The notes: generated by a model not told the origin, from the letters alone. A stretch of DNA of 64,000 nucleotides from Hymenobacter cavernae (GCF_014641455.1 NZ_BMHT01000006.1:1-64000), one strand, 5' to 3'. Numbered from the stretch's first letter, positions 42,572-53,290 are shown. Numbers and translations are program-made.

Positions 42572-44422
42572 ATGACCTACCCCAAACACTTACACCACGC
42601 TTTCTTGCTGCTCCTGAGTTTGTTGCCGCTGGCCACCCGCGCCCAGACGGTAGCTCCCCTGGCCACCGACCTTAGCCGTACAACTCAACAAACTGCTTCT
42701 GCTTCCGTTGGGGCGCGAGGCACGGCGCTATCATTGCCCGTGTTCGACGATTTTTCGGGGCGCGAAGGGCAGCCCAATTCGCAAGTGTGGGCTGCGCGGG
42801 GCGGCACTCTGGTGAATAACCGCTTTGCGGTAGCGGCCCCCTCGCGGGGCGTAGCCACCTTCGACGGACTTAACGCGAATGGCCAACCCTACGGCTCGGC
42901 CGTCAGCGACACCGATACGCTTACTTCCCAACCCATCGACCTAGGTGGTCTCACGGCAAGCGCGCAGGTGTACCTGAGCTTCTTCTGGCAGGCTGGCAGC
43001 ATTGTGGGGGCACCTTCGAGCAACAGCAGCAGCCGGCCCGTATTCTTAGAGGCTGATTTTCTGGATAATACCGGCGTGTGGCGCCAGGTGTGGGTGCAGC
43101 GGAGCACAGGCGTGCAAACCGCGTTTCAGCAGCAGTTCGTGGCTGTCACAGATGCGCGTTACCTGCACAGTGCTTTCCAGTTCCGTTTTCATACTTCTGG
43201 CAATCAGGCCAATACCAACGACACCTGGAGCATCGACTATGTGTACCTGAACCGCGACCGGTCGGCGACCAGCAATTCTTACCGCGACATTGCCACCAGC
43301 GCGCCGCTTACCAGCTTGCTCAAGCGCTACACCGCTATCCCGGTCTGGCAATACAATGCTAGCTCCAACCCGGCTAACGAGCTGAACGACCGCACGTTCA
43401 CGACGCTCAACAACTTCGACGTAGGCCCGGCTAACACGCCCGTGGCTTGGACGGGCACTTTGCAGGTGCTACCAGCCGGCGGTACTTCTACCTTTGTCAC
43501 CGGCAACCGCTCCCTGCAACCTAGCCAGCAGCAACTCGCCGTGGAAGGCAACGTGCGCAACACGCCGCTGTCCACGTCGGCCGAAGGCAAACGCGTGCGT
43601 CACACCATCACGCTGCTCACCAACGAAACCAATCCGCAAACGCTGCCTAACGACACCATCAGCCGCGTCACGGAGCTGACGGATTACTACGCCTACGACG
43701 ACGGCACGCCCGAGGCCATGGTGACTACCAGTGCCTTTAGCTACCTGGTTTACCGTTTCGACCTCAACAAATCTGACTACGTGCGCGGCCTGCGCTTGTA
43801 CATGCTGCCCTCGCCTACCGCTTCCAGCCGAACGCTTACTATTGGCATTTGGGACGACAAAAGCGGAAAACCAGCAGGGCTGCCCAAAGCAACGCAGTCG
43901 TACGCTGTGCCGACTTCGCCGGCAGCAAACTACGTCGACGTGAATTTTCCTTCGCCGGTAGCTGTGAATGGCACGTTTTACATCGGCTACGCAGCCAGCG
44001 GCAACTTTCTGCAAACGGGTCTAGATTATAACAGCCCCGTTCCCGACAATTACCTTCTGATTTCGAACGGCCCCGTCACGGCCACCAGCGACAACTGGGC
44101 GGCTCCAACCAGCCCGCTGCCCGGCGCCGTGATGATGCGCCCTGCCCTGACCAATGGCGTCGTGACGGGCATAGCTGATGCAGCTACGGCGGCTAACTTT
44201 AGCGTATATCCGAACCCTAGCTCCGGTATTGTGCGCGTGCAGGGACACTATACGCACGCCACCGTGCTCGATGGGCTAGGTCGTGTGGCCTGGGTGCAAC
44301 CCGCAAGCCAAATAGGCCAGGAAGAGCTGGATCTTAGCGCGTTACGGGCTGGCGTGTACGTGGTGCAGCTAGCCTTACCTAACGGTTCGACGGTTACCAA
44401 ACGACTAATTCTGACGGAATAA
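42572..44422 (+). CDS. T9SS type A sorting domain protein
   Basis: A 616-residue secreted protein with a signal peptide (LLLLSLLPLATRAQ), two beta-rich jelly-roll-like regions (LPVFDDFSG; SLWQAGSIV-type strands), and a C-terminal type A T9SS sorting domain (VYPNPSSGIVRVQGH; GVYVVQLALP; TKRLILTE). FDDFSG followed by repeated LDLGG-type strands is common in large Bacteroidota surface proteins of unknown function. No enzymatic motif is seen. Separate transcription unit from the PASTA gene, with a terminator between. Confidence 0.88.
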   Translation: MTYPKHLHHAFLLLLSLLPLATRAQTVAPLATDLSRTTQQTASASVGARGTALSLPVFDDFSGREGQPNSQVWAARGGTLVNNRFAVAAPSRGVATFDGLNANGQPYGSAVSDTDTLTSQPIDLGGLTASAQVYLSFFWQAGSIVGAPSSNSSSRPVFLEADFLDNTGVWRQVWVQRSTGVQTAFQQQFVAVTDARYLHSAFQFRFHTSGNQANTNDTWSIDYVYLNRDRSATSNSYRDIATSAPLTSLLKRYTAIPVWQYNASSNPANELNDRTFTTLNNFDVGPANTPVAWTGTLQVLPAGGTSTFVTGNRSLQPSQQQLAVEGNVRNTPLSTSAEGKRVRHTITLLTNETNPQTLPNDTISRVTELTDYYAYDDGTPEAMVTTSAFSYLVYRFDLNKSDYVRGLRLYMLPSPTASSRTLTIGIWDDKSGKPAGLPKATQSYAVPTSPAANYVDVNFPSPVAVNGTFYIGYAASGNFLQTGLDYNSPVPDNYLLISNGPVTATSDNWAAPTSPLPGAVMMRPALTNGVVTGIADAATAANFSVYPNPSSGIVRVQGHYTHATVLDGLGRVAWVQPASQIGQEELDLSALRAGVYVVQLALPNGSTVTKRLILTE

Positions 44423-44510
44423 GCCCGGTAGTTGTGGCCGCATTCTTCCGATTTTTCCGAAATTGCGCCTTTTACGCTCCACTACATTCCTTTCCCTTTC
44501 CTTCAATTCC

Positions 44511-44810
44511 ATGTCCGACATTACTCCCGCTGAACTCAAACAACGTCAGCAAGCTGGTGAAGAACTTAACATTATCGACGTGCGTGAGCCGTGGGAAAAC
44601 GCCGAAGGGCGTATTGAAGGCAGCCAGAATATTCCGCTGGGTGCCCTGCCCACCAAGCTCGATGAGCTGGAAGAGCTGAAAGATCAGGAGGTGATTGTGC
44701 ACTGCAAAGGTGGCGGCCGCTCGGCTTCAGCCAAGGCATTTCTGGCCCAGCAAGGCTTCACCAACGTGCGCAACCTGATTGGCGGCTTCTCTGCCTACCA
44801 GCAGTCGTAA
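44511..44810 (+). CDS. Single-domain rhodanese-like protein
   Basis: A 99-residue rhodanese fold with the active-site loop VHCKGGGRSA (Cys65) and the upstream signatures IIDVREPWE and GSQNIPLGAL. Such proteins carry a persulfide on the Cys and act in sulfur transfer, for example thiosulfate sulfurtransferase or GlpE-like. The start at 44511 (MSDITPAEL) is chosen because the upstream extension is not conserved in character. No signal peptide, so cytoplasmic. Confidence 0.92.
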   Translation: MSDITPAELKQRQQAGEELNIIDVREPWENAEGRIEGSQNIPLGALPTKLDELEELKDQEVIVHCKGGGRSASAKAFLAQQGFTNVRNLIGGFSAYQQS

Positions 44811-44834
44811 TCCTCGGAGTAATCAGCGTTGATG

Positions 44835-44872
44835 AGCCCGGTAATTGTGCAGTGCACAGCTACCGGGCTTTT
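44835..44872 (+). terminator. Terminator of the rhodanese gene
   Basis: AGCCCGGTA (44835-44843) pairs with TACCGGGCT (44861-44869), with an inner TGTGCA-GTGCACA stem, then TTTT. Confidence 0.75.
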
Positions 44873-44929
44873 TCATGCTTATTCTTTATACTTCTCTATC
44901 AGCTAGTTGCAAACTATTTACCCCTATTC

Positions 44930-44943
44930 GGTTGTATACAATC
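44930..44943. promoter_or_regulatory. Candidate OhrR operator
   Basis: GGTTGTATACAATC is a near-perfect palindrome about 42 bases before the ohrR start. MarR/OhrR-family repressors bind such short palindromes and usually control their own operon, so autoregulation is plausible. It was not found in front of the second ohr gene. Confidence 0.4.
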
Positions 44944-44984
44944 AAATTTCACAAAACTAAACCTAGCTTTGTCCACCGAAAATC

Positions 44985-45434
44985 ATGAACCAGCCTGCTG
45001 CCAACGACGCCAACGAACTCCTGAAGCTGGACAACCAATTGTGTTTTCCGCTTTATGCCTTGTCGCGCATGTTTACCAAGGCGTACCAGCCTTATCTGCA
45101 AGCCTTGGACATGACGTACCCGCAGTACTTGGTGCTGATGCTACTGTGGGAGCACCAGGAGCTAACGGTGAAAGAGTTAGGCGAAAAGCTACTGCTCGAT
45201 TCCGGTACGCTCACGCCCCTGCTCAAGCGCATGGAGCAGCGTCAGTGGCTCAGTCGCCGCCGCGACCCCAGCGACGAGCGCTCTGTGCTTATCAAGCTGC
45301 TGCCCGCCGGACAAGCACTCCAGGCACCGGCCTGCCAGATTCCCATGCAGCTGGCAGAAAAACTCCTGCTTACCCCAACCGAGTTTGAAAACCTGCGTGC
45401 TCAGCTGCACAAGCTGCTGGCCGTGCTACGCTAA
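44985..45434 (+). CDS. ohrR: MarR-family organic hydroperoxide sensor OhrR
   Basis: A 149-residue MarR-type winged-helix repressor. The reactive Cys20 lies in DNQLCFPLYALSR, the OhrR hallmark, and the DNA-binding part includes LTVKELGEKLLLDSGTLTPLLKR and RRRDPSDERSVLI. A second Cys occurs near residue 109 (PACQIP), so a two-Cys oxidation mechanism is possible. Oxidation by organic hydroperoxides releases it from DNA. Forms an operon with ohr 42 bases downstream. Confidence 0.92.
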   Translation: MNQPAANDANELLKLDNQLCFPLYALSRMFTKAYQPYLQALDMTYPQYLVLMLLWEHQELTVKELGEKLLLDSGTLTPLLKRMEQRQWLSRRRDPSDERSVLIKLLPAGQALQAPACQIPMQLAEKLLLTPTEFENLRAQLHKLLAVLR

Positions 45435-45475
45435 TTGTTCCTTTTTCCCTTTCACCCACACCTTCCCTTTTCGTT

Positions 45476-45913
45476 ATGAAAATCGAGAAAGTCTTTACCG
45501 CGCAGGCGCTTGCCAAAGGAGGCCGCGACGGCCATGTTACCTCCAACAACCAAGTGCTGGACCTAGCTTTGAGCACGCCCAAAGAAATGGGTGGCCCTGG
45601 TAAGCCGGGTGCTACCAATCCTGAGCAGCTGTTTGCCGCTGGCTATGCAGCCTGCTTCGAAGGTGCATTGGGCGTAGCCGCTCGCCAGGCCAACGTGAAG
45701 CTGGAAGGCGTGACGGTAGAAGCATTTATCGGCTTCGGCAAGGCCGAGGATGGCGGCTACGGCATTTCGGCTGATCTGCACGTGAACATTCCCGGCGTAG
45801 AGCAAGCCCAGGCGGAGCAGTTGGTAGAAGCCGCGCACGGCATCTGTCCCTACTCGCGTGCCACCCGCGGCAACATCGACGTGACGCTGAGCACCACCAC
45901 GAACCCGGCGTAA
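45476..45913 (+). CDS. ohr: Organic hydroperoxide reductase Ohr
   Basis: A 145-residue OsmC/Ohr-fold peroxidase that reduces organic and fatty-acid hydroperoxides with lipoyl-type thiols. The catalytic Cys pair is present: Cys60 in YAACFEGAL and Cys124 in HGICPYSRATRGN. The Ohr signature ATNPEQLFAAGYAACF is intact. It is co-transcribed with ohrR. A paralogue lies at 52200-52679. Confidence 0.95.
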   Translation: MKIEKVFTAQALAKGGRDGHVTSNNQVLDLALSTPKEMGGPGKPGATNPEQLFAAGYAACFEGALGVAARQANVKLEGVTVEAFIGFGKAEDGGYGISADLHVNIPGVEQAQAEQLVEAAHGICPYSRATRGNIDVTLSTTTNPA

Positions 45914-45921
45914 GCTAGGTC

Positions 45922-45975
45922 TGCCAAAAAGCGGCGTGGATTTCAGCTTACTGAAATCCACGCCGCTTTTTGGCA
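45922..45975. terminator. Perfect 25-bp bidirectional terminator
   Basis: TGCCAAAAAGCGGCGTGG (start of 45922-45946) is the exact inverse of 45951-45975 around CTTA. With T runs on both outer sides, it can end both ohr and the converging recQ. Confidence 0.85.
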
Positions 45976-45995
45976 ATTGCTTTATACCCAGAAAC

Positions 45996-47915
<1,920 letters not shown>

Positions 47916-47949
47916 GGCAGTAAGCGTATTGGCAGAACAACGAAGATAA

Positions 47950-48249
47950 GACCGTAGCCTCGGAAACTAAACGGCTTACCCAGAGTCGCTCCCTTTTTAC
48001 CAGGTCCGACTTGCGGCATTGTTCTGGTAGACAGGTTCAACCCTTCCCAACAACATTCTTTAAAAAATTATAATAACTATTTACAAGATCAAACTAAATC
48101 CTATTCACATTATATAGTATTATATATACATTTGTTTTAGCTTACCAATACAAGACAGGGTCTCAATTGCACTATACCTGTGCAGCACATTTCATTTTTT
48201 ACTCCCTCCTCCTTCACCGCACCCACCTACTATTTGCAAAGTATCAATT
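47950..48249. other. AT-rich intergenic region
   Basis: About 300 bases, very AT-rich between 48060 and 48150. No gene, tRNA or hairpin terminator found; it should contain the promoters of recQ and the following gene, but no consensus was clear. Confidence 0.4.
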
Positions 48250-48744
48250 ATGGAAGATAAAATACTGCTTACCGCCCCAAACGTTACTGCTTACTATGAT
48301 GCCGTTAACGACTGGCTTTACCTGGATTGGCATGGTGAGCTAGATCTAGAGCTAATCCGCACAAATTGCCTACAGGTAGCGCGTTGTTTCCTGACAAAAC
48401 GCTATAAACGCATCCTCAACGACAATACCAACATCATGAAGATTACGCCCGATGTAGCTCCTTGGCTGGCAAAGGAGTTTTTGCCGTACATGCGCATGGT
48501 AGGCATCGAGTATGTGGCCTGGGTGTACTCGCCTAGCATGGAGGTGCAGAACGACACCGAAGTAGCTTTGGAAAAGCTTTCCGCGCCCGTAGTAGCCCTC
48601 TTCGATGACATGGCATCGGCCTACGACTGGTTGAGCGGCGTCAAGTTCAAGTCGCCGGTGATGCTAACGCCGATCCAAAGCGTTACCCAAATCATGACAG
48701 ATTTAAAGAACCGGATTCTGTCTTTGGGCGGAAGCGTGTCTTAA
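48250..48744 (+). CDS. Hypothetical protein with STAS/SpoIIAA-like appearance
   Basis: A 164-residue soluble protein. The order of strands and helices (VTAYYDAVNDWLYLDWHGEL, then ARCFLTKRYKRILNDNTNI, then FLPYMRMVGIEYVAWVYSP) resembles STAS-like proteins of unknown function found in Bacteroidota as single genes. This is a fold-level impression, not a match to a named family. Followed by a good terminator. Confidence 0.75.
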   Translation: MEDKILLTAPNVTAYYDAVNDWLYLDWHGELDLELIRTNCLQVARCFLTKRYKRILNDNTNIMKITPDVAPWLAKEFLPYMRMVGIEYVAWVYSPSMEVQNDTEVALEKLSAPVVALFDDMASAYDWLSGVKFKSPVMLTPIQSVTQIMTDLKNRILSLGGSVS

Positions 48745-48770
48745 AGAATTATAATTAAGTCTAAACACAA

Positions 48771-48802
48771 AAAAGCCCGGCTCCAACTGGAACCGGGCTT
48801 TT
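48771..48802 (+). terminator. Terminator after the STAS-like gene
   Basis: AAAAGCCCGGCTCC (48771-48784) and GGAACCGGGCTTTT (48789-48802) form a stem with one mismatch round AACT. T-rich on both sides, so it may also serve the converging gene. Confidence 0.8.
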
Positions 48803-48828
48803 CGTTTTATATAAAGTCAACCTAGCTT

Positions 48829-49641
48829 TTAAGCCGCCGCCGACTCACCGTTTTCACGGTCGTCGATGGCTTTGCGCAGCTTGGCGATGGCCTGCGTGGC
48901 ACGCTCCTCATCCAAGCGGTTGATGTTGAGCAGCATCTTAGTCTTCTCCTGACGCGTAATCACCGGATGGTTCAGCAGGCGGATAATCTCTTCCTTCTGC
49001 GAAGCCGTGGCGTAAGAAACAGCCGGCGTTTCTACTAGCGCTGGTTCGGCGGGCACGGCTTTCATCGGAGCCGGCGCTTCAGCTGCTACGGCCACCGGAG
49101 TAGCCTCGGGTGCAACCGCCAATGCAGGCTTCACCTCCGACGTATTACCAGCGTAATCCATTTCTTCGGCAGGCGTAGGCTCGTAGCCAGCAGCCCGAAT
49201 GATCCAGGCTAGGATATTGCGGTAGGCTTTGCCAATGGCACGCGTCTGCGCCATGCTCATGATGGCAAACTCCTGGTAGAATTTCTTACCGTTCTCCTTG
49301 TTCGAGCAGACGGCAAAGCCAGCGCCTACCGTGTGCCCTGAGCGCAGATCGAACAGCGTGACTTTGGCCTGGTATTTCAACTCCGTTTCGGTGCTGACGT
49401 TGATGACGTGGTCGACGATCGGCACGATGCCGAGGCGCGAGCCGGCATACTGCCAGCCTTCCACGTTTACAAACTCTTTGCCTTGCACCGTCGTCGAGAG
49501 CTTGTTATCCTTGATGAACTTGGCTAGGTCCGTAGCCAAGTGCAGCGTCTCGTCGGAACGGGAGATGTCGTAGCTCTCAACTTTGTTCTTGCGAGCTGGC
49601 TCCTTGGTGATTTTGGTAGCTTCGTTCATGGCGGTTTCCAT
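48829..49641 (-). CDS. Phage-type recombination/replication-like hypothetical protein
   Basis: About 270 residues from ATG 49641 (49629 is an alternative start). The core VEGWQYAGSRLGIVPIV, FAIMSMAQTRAIGKAYRNIL and AAGYEPTPAEEMDYAG resembles proteins of phages and mobile elements that share a QTRAI..AL/Y.....AGYEPTPAEEM segment, sometimes described as single-strand-annealing or ssDNA-binding. A Pro/Ala linker (about 180-215) joins a C-terminal helical part (ATASQKEEIIRLLN). No other phage gene is nearby, so it is either domesticated or a housekeeping relative. Function is not established. Confidence 0.7.
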   Translation of the reverse strand: METAMNEATKITKEPARKNKVESYDISRSDETLHLATDLAKFIKDNKLSTTVQGKEFVNVEGWQYAGSRLGIVPIVDHVINVSTETELKYQAKVTLFDLRSGHTVGAGFAVCSNKENGKKFYQEFAIMSMAQTRAIGKAYRNILAWIIRAAGYEPTPAEEMDYAGNTSEVKPALAVAPEATPVAVAAEAPAPMKAVPAEPALVETPAVSYATASQKEEIIRLLNHPVITRQEKTKMLLNINRLDEERATQAIAKLRKAIDDRENGESAAA

Positions 49642-49867
49642 AAGTGTCCTGTAGTACGTTGTGATGTTCAGATATAGAACTAAAGATACTCTATAAAGGT
49701 GCAAAAACCCACCTGTTTTTTAGCATTTTTTGTCATTGTAAATCAAGTACTTACAAAGTAATTTTTAAAACTTTTTACTAATTGAATTAGACAAACATCA
49801 GAGTAGGTATGCTCAGCTAAGAAGTTTGGCTCAGCAGCATACTACACACCTGTCAGTCAGCAAAATA

Positions 49868-49985
49868 ACAGCTGACTACCTAGGTGCGCACCCAGACAGT
49901 CAGCTGTAGCAACGTTCCGTCGCAGCTTCGGACGCGTTCCGGGAAAGAAAAAGGCTGTCAGAGCCTAGGTCCTGACAGCCTTTTT
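49868..49985. terminator. Two hairpins, both with CCTAGG in the loop
   Basis: Hairpin one: ACAGCTGACT (49868-49877) with AGTCAGCTGT (49898-49907). Hairpin two: AAAAAGGCTGTCAG (49948-49961) with CTGACAGCCTTTTT (49972-49985), a strong terminator. CCTAGG lies in the loops at 49879 and 49964. They follow the lolD gene, which runs leftward. The rest of 49705-50006 is AT-rich with no gene. Confidence 0.75.
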
Positions 49986-50006
49986 AACGTGTTTCAGCTC
50001 AGCGGG

Positions 50007-50660
50007 TTACTCCGAGATGTAGCCGTCTTTCATAATGATCTTACGGTCGGCCATTTCGGCCAGCTGATCGTTGTGGGTCACAATCACGAAGGTCTGACCT
50101 AGCTCTTTGCGCAACAGAAAGAATATCTGGTGCAACTCCTGGGCGTTCTGCGAGTCGAGGTTGCCGCTGGGCTCGTCGGCAAAGATAATTTCGGGCGAGT
50201 TGATCAGGGCGCGGGCCACGGCGGTGCGCTGCTGCTCGCCTCCACTCATCTCGCTGGGCTTGTGGTCGGCGCGGCGTTCCAGGTTCAGCATGCCGAGCAA
50301 CTCGCGGGCCCGAACGCGGGTTTCCTTTTCGGAGCGGCCTGCTAAATAGGCCGGCAAGCACACGTTTTCGAGGGCCGTAAACTCGGGCAACAGGTTATGA
50401 AACTGAAAGATGAAGCCAATATGGCGGTTGCGAAACCTAGCTAAGTCGGAGCGCTTCAGCGAGCTAACCGACTCACCATCAAATAATACCTCGCCCGAAT
50501 CGGGGTTATCGAGGGTACCTAGGATGTGGAGCAGCGTGCTTTTGCCCGCACCCGACGAGCCTACAATAGAGACAATTTCGGACTTTTCAATGGTCAGGTC
50601 GATGCCTTTGAGTACTTCCAGCGTATTGTAGCGCTTGCGAATGTTAATGGCCTGCAACAA
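50007..50660 (-). CDS. lolD: LolD-type ABC transporter ATP-binding protein
   Basis: A 217-residue ATPase of the LolD/MacB group. Walker A GSSGAGKST (34-42), Q-loop FIFQFHNLLPEF, signature MSGGEQQR (138-145) and Walker B IIFADEPSGNLD (158-169) are all present. It would power a LolC/E-type permease moving lipoproteins from the inner membrane, or a related MacB-like exporter; the permease gene is not adjacent, so the exact partner is uncertain. Confidence 0.88.
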   Translation of the reverse strand: MLQAINIRKRYNTLEVLKGIDLTIEKSEIVSIVGSSGAGKSTLLHILGTLDNPDSGEVLFDGESVSSLKRSDLARFRNRHIGFIFQFHNLLPEFTALENVCLPAYLAGRSEKETRVRARELLGMLNLERRADHKPSEMSGGEQQRTAVARALINSPEIIFADEPSGNLDSQNAQELHQIFFLLRKELGQTFVIVTHNDQLAEMADRKIIMKDGYISE

Positions 50661-50886
50661 GGTAGGTCAGCGTTAAGGAACGGGTCGAGGACAAATCTAC
50701 GGATTGTAGGTGGTTGTGGGGGTAGGAGTTGCGGGATAATTGTGCGGCTGAAGTTTCGGCCTTTAGCCCAACGCTAAGCTGGCGCCACAACCTAGGTTCA
50801 ACCCCGCCCCTACTTTTACACTTCCATGCTCAGGGATTATTACCTACTTTCGTGCCTAGTTACCACTTTCCACTGATTGACCCCCT

Positions 50887-52089
50887 ATGAACATTCACGA
50901 GTATCAGGGTAAAGACATTTTAAAAAGCTACGGCGTCCGGGTGCAGGAAGGCATCGTGGCCGATACGCCGGAAGAAGCCGTAGCAGCTGCCAAGCGCCTG
51001 ACCGAAGAAACGGGCACGAGCTGGTACGTAATTAAAGCCCAAATCCACGCCGGTGGCCGCGGCAAAGGGGGCGGCGTGAAGCTGGCTAAAAACCTGGAGC
51101 AAGTAAAAGACATTGCTGATCAGATCATTGGCATGCAGCTGGTGACCAAGCAAACCGGCGCTGAAGGTCGTAAGGTGCATAAAGTGCTGGTCGCCCAGGA
51201 CGTGTACTACCCCGGCGAGTCGGAGACACAAGAATTCTATATGAGCGTGCTGCTCGACCGCGCAACGGGTCAGAACGTTATCATCTACACCACGGAAGGT
51301 GGCATGGACATCGAGGAAGTGGCTGAGGCGCATCCCGAGAAAATCCACCACGAGCACGTTGACCCACGCGTAGGTCTGCAAGCATTCCAGGCCCGCAAGA
51401 TTGCCTTCAACCTAGGTTTGTCGGGTGAGGCGTTCAAGGAGATGGTGAAGTTCGTAACGGCTCTTTATAAGGCTTACGACGAAACCGACTCGGCAATGTT
51501 CGAAATCAACCCCGTGTTGAAAACGTCGGACAACAAGATTCTAGCCGTTGACGCGAAGGTGAACCTCGACGACAATGCCCTCTACCGCCACAAGGCTTTC
51601 GCCGACCTGCGCGACACCAACGAGGAAGACCCCTTGGAAGTGGAAGCTTCGGAGTCGCACCTGAACTACGTGAAGCTCGACGGCAACGTGGGCTGCATGG
51701 TAAACGGCGCTGGCCTGGCAATGGCGACCATGGACATCATTAAGCTATCGGGCGGTGAGCCTGCCAACTTCCTCGACGTAGGCGGTGGGGCCAACGCACA
51801 AACCGTAGAAGCTGGTTTCCGCATCATCCTGAAGGACCCGAACGTGAAGGCCATCCTGATCAACATCTTCGGTGGTATCGTGCGTTGCGACCGGGTTGCC
51901 AACGGTGTGGTAGAAGCCTACAAGAACATCGGCGACATCCGCGTGCCGATCATCGTGCGTCTGCAAGGCACCAACGCCGAAGAAGGCGCCCGCATCATCG
52001 ACGAATCGGGCCTGAAAGTATTCTCGGCCGTGTTGCTGAAAGATGCCGCTCAGAAAGTGAAAGAAGTGCTGGCTGGTCAGGCTGCTTAG
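50887..52089 (+). CDS. sucC: Succinyl-CoA synthetase beta subunit
   Basis: A 400-residue TCA-cycle subunit (ADP-forming type) starting MNIHEYQGKDILKSYGV. It has the ATP-grasp domain (AQIHAGGRGKGGGVKLAKN) and the CoA/partner-contact part (LDVGGGANAQTVEAGF; INIFGGIVRCDRVANGVVEA). Normal length for the family. The alpha subunit is not in this window, so sucC and sucD are separated here, as in several Bacteroidota. Confidence 0.96.
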   Translation: MNIHEYQGKDILKSYGVRVQEGIVADTPEEAVAAAKRLTEETGTSWYVIKAQIHAGGRGKGGGVKLAKNLEQVKDIADQIIGMQLVTKQTGAEGRKVHKVLVAQDVYYPGESETQEFYMSVLLDRATGQNVIIYTTEGGMDIEEVAEAHPEKIHHEHVDPRVGLQAFQARKIAFNLGLSGEAFKEMVKFVTALYKAYDETDSAMFEINPVLKTSDNKILAVDAKVNLDDNALYRHKAFADLRDTNEEDPLEVEASESHLNYVKLDGNVGCMVNGAGLAMATMDIIKLSGGEPANFLDVGGGANAQTVEAGFRIILKDPNVKAILINIFGGIVRCDRVANGVVEAYKNIGDIRVPIIVRLQGTNAEEGARIIDESGLKVFSAVLLKDAAQKVKEVLAGQAA

Positions 52090-52112
52090 TCTCTGAAAAG
52101 CTAGCTTAACAG

Positions 52113-52143
52113 AAAGCCCGTCTGACGTATCAGACGGGCTTTT
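52113..52143 (+). terminator. Terminator of sucC
   Basis: AAAGCCCGTCTGA (52113-52125) pairs with TCAGACGGGCTTT (52130-52142) round CGTA, then T. About 20 bases after the stop. Confidence 0.85.
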
Positions 52144-52199
52144 GTTTGTACTCAATTTGAAGCCATCTAGCGAAGAGTTGCTAAAGCCAGGTAATGCTT

Positions 52200-52679
52200 T
52201 TACTGCACTCCACCCTTTTCTGCTACGCCTGCATTTTCTTCGGCTTCAACTGGTATAGCTTGGCCTTGCACGCGTAACTCCACTTCCATGTTGCCACGCG
52301 TACCTACCGAATACGGACAGATCTTATGCGCCTGACGCACCATATCCACCGTTTTGTCGTGGTCGAATGACTTTAGGTCTATATCCAGCACAGCCGAGAG
52401 GCCATAGCCTTCGCCTTCCTGGAACAGGGTTACAGAACACTGCACTGTAGTTTGGGGGTCGAGCTTGTCGCCGCCCCGCTGGGCAATCACGAGCAACGCT
52501 TGCTGGAAGCACGACGAATAGCCAGCGGCAAACAGTTCCTCAGGGTTGGTAGCACCTTTCTTCCCGCCTAGCCCTTCCGGCACCGACATATCCATGTCAA
52601 TAACGCCGGTAGATGAGCGTACGTGGCCGCTGCGGCCGCCAATGGCCGTAGCGTCGGCCGTATACAGATTCTTTTTCAT
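52200..52679 (-). CDS. Ohr/OsmC-family organic hydroperoxide reductase (paralogue)
   Basis: A 159-residue second Ohr-fold protein with Cys57 (YSSCFQQAL) and Cys121 (HKICPYSVGTRGN) and the ATNPEELFAAGY signature. It has a longer C-terminal tail than the ohr at 45476 and lacks a regulator next to it. A palindrome, ATCAGAA-GTAATT-TTCTGAT (52698-52717), lies just upstream of its start and may be its operator. Confidence 0.93.
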   Translation of the reverse strand: MKKNLYTADATAIGGRSGHVRSSTGVIDMDMSVPEGLGGKKGATNPEELFAAGYSSCFQQALLVIAQRGGDKLDPQTTVQCSVTLFQEGEGYGLSAVLDIDLKSFDHDKTVDMVRQAHKICPYSVGTRGNMEVELRVQGQAIPVEAEENAGVAEKGGVQ

Positions 52680-52697
52680 GGTGTAGGTGGTGATAGA

Positions 52698-52717
52698 ATC
52701 AGAAGTAATTTTCTGAT
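52698..52717. promoter_or_regulatory. Candidate operator of the second ohr gene
   Basis: ATCAGAA (52698-52704), GTAATT, TTCTGAT (52711-52717): perfect 7-bp arms located 19 bases upstream of the start codon. Different from the OhrR-type palindrome at 44930. Confidence 0.4.
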
Positions 52718-52843
52718 TAGCTTAACTAGCTTTAGGCCATTTAGGTTACCTGTTCTTTCAGGACTAGCGCTCAGCATAAGTTTGCGCCAAATGCGTTTCG
52801 GGTTTGGCAACCGACTTTTTTCTCTCTACTTTTGCCCCACTTC

Positions 52844-52915
52844 GGTCGCGTCGTACAACGGATAGTATAAGAGTTTCCGAAGCTCTTGATCTAGGTTCGA
52901 TTCCTAGCGCGACCA
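52844..52915 (+). tRNA. tRNA-Arg (CCG anticodon)
   Basis: A 72-base cloverleaf: acceptor GGTCGCG/CGCGACC, D-arm TCGTACAACGGATAGTATA, anticodon arm AGAGT-TTCCGAA-GCTCT with anticodon CCG, T-arm CTAGG-TTCGATT-CCTAG, discriminator A. The 3' CCA is not encoded. Confidence 0.93.
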
Positions 52916-52930
52916 CTGACCTCGATAAAA

Positions 52931-52965
52931 AGGCCCTTTCTAATGTAGAAAGGGCCTTTTTGTTT
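52931..52965 (+). terminator. Terminator of tRNA-Arg
   Basis: AAAAAGGCCCTTTCTA pairs with TAGAAAGGGCCTTTTT around ATG, followed by GTTTTT. Confidence 0.85.
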
Positions 52966-52996
52966 TTAGGTCATTTTTATGTAAAAAAAGATTTTC

Positions 52997-53290
52997 TTAG
53001 ATGAATTGCCGGTTGCTCACCAGCAGCTCGTCGATGATTTTGCGATTGTTGGCGTAGGTGTTGCGGCTCAGGATTATGTACGGCTCGCCCCGCTCCCACT
53101 CACTCACCTAGGTGCTGGCCCGTAGCGCCGTCGATCATCTGAATGCCGCCACCGTTGTGCTTAAATGATGGCGCAGACTTGCCCTGTGGCTTCGTTCGGA
53201 CTTCCCTTGCGCTGGCCGGATTACCGTCGTTTCCTCTTCTGAAGGCTAGGTCAGAATATTTTCTATAGGTAAGCAACTGATTTTCAATAC
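52997..53290 (-). pseudogene. Frameshifted small gene of unknown function
   Basis: On the minus strand one frame reads RIENQLLTYRKYSDLAFRR, then EVRTKPQGKSAPSFKHNGGG and IQMIDGATGQHLGE, then stops. A shifted frame continues the sense as WERGEPYIILSRNTYANNR and IIDELLVSNRQFI to a stop at 52997. At the junction (plus-strand 53097-53107, CACTCACTCAC) a 4-base unit is duplicated; removing it restores one frame through ...GEWERGEPY. No ATG start was found. I recognise no family. A recent frameshift or a sequence error are both possible. Confidence 0.5.

Noticed and set aside
44852..45388. Long open frame overlapping ohrR.
   Set aside because: Out of frame with the clear OhrR protein; rich in Arg, Ala and Pro as expected for a shadow frame.
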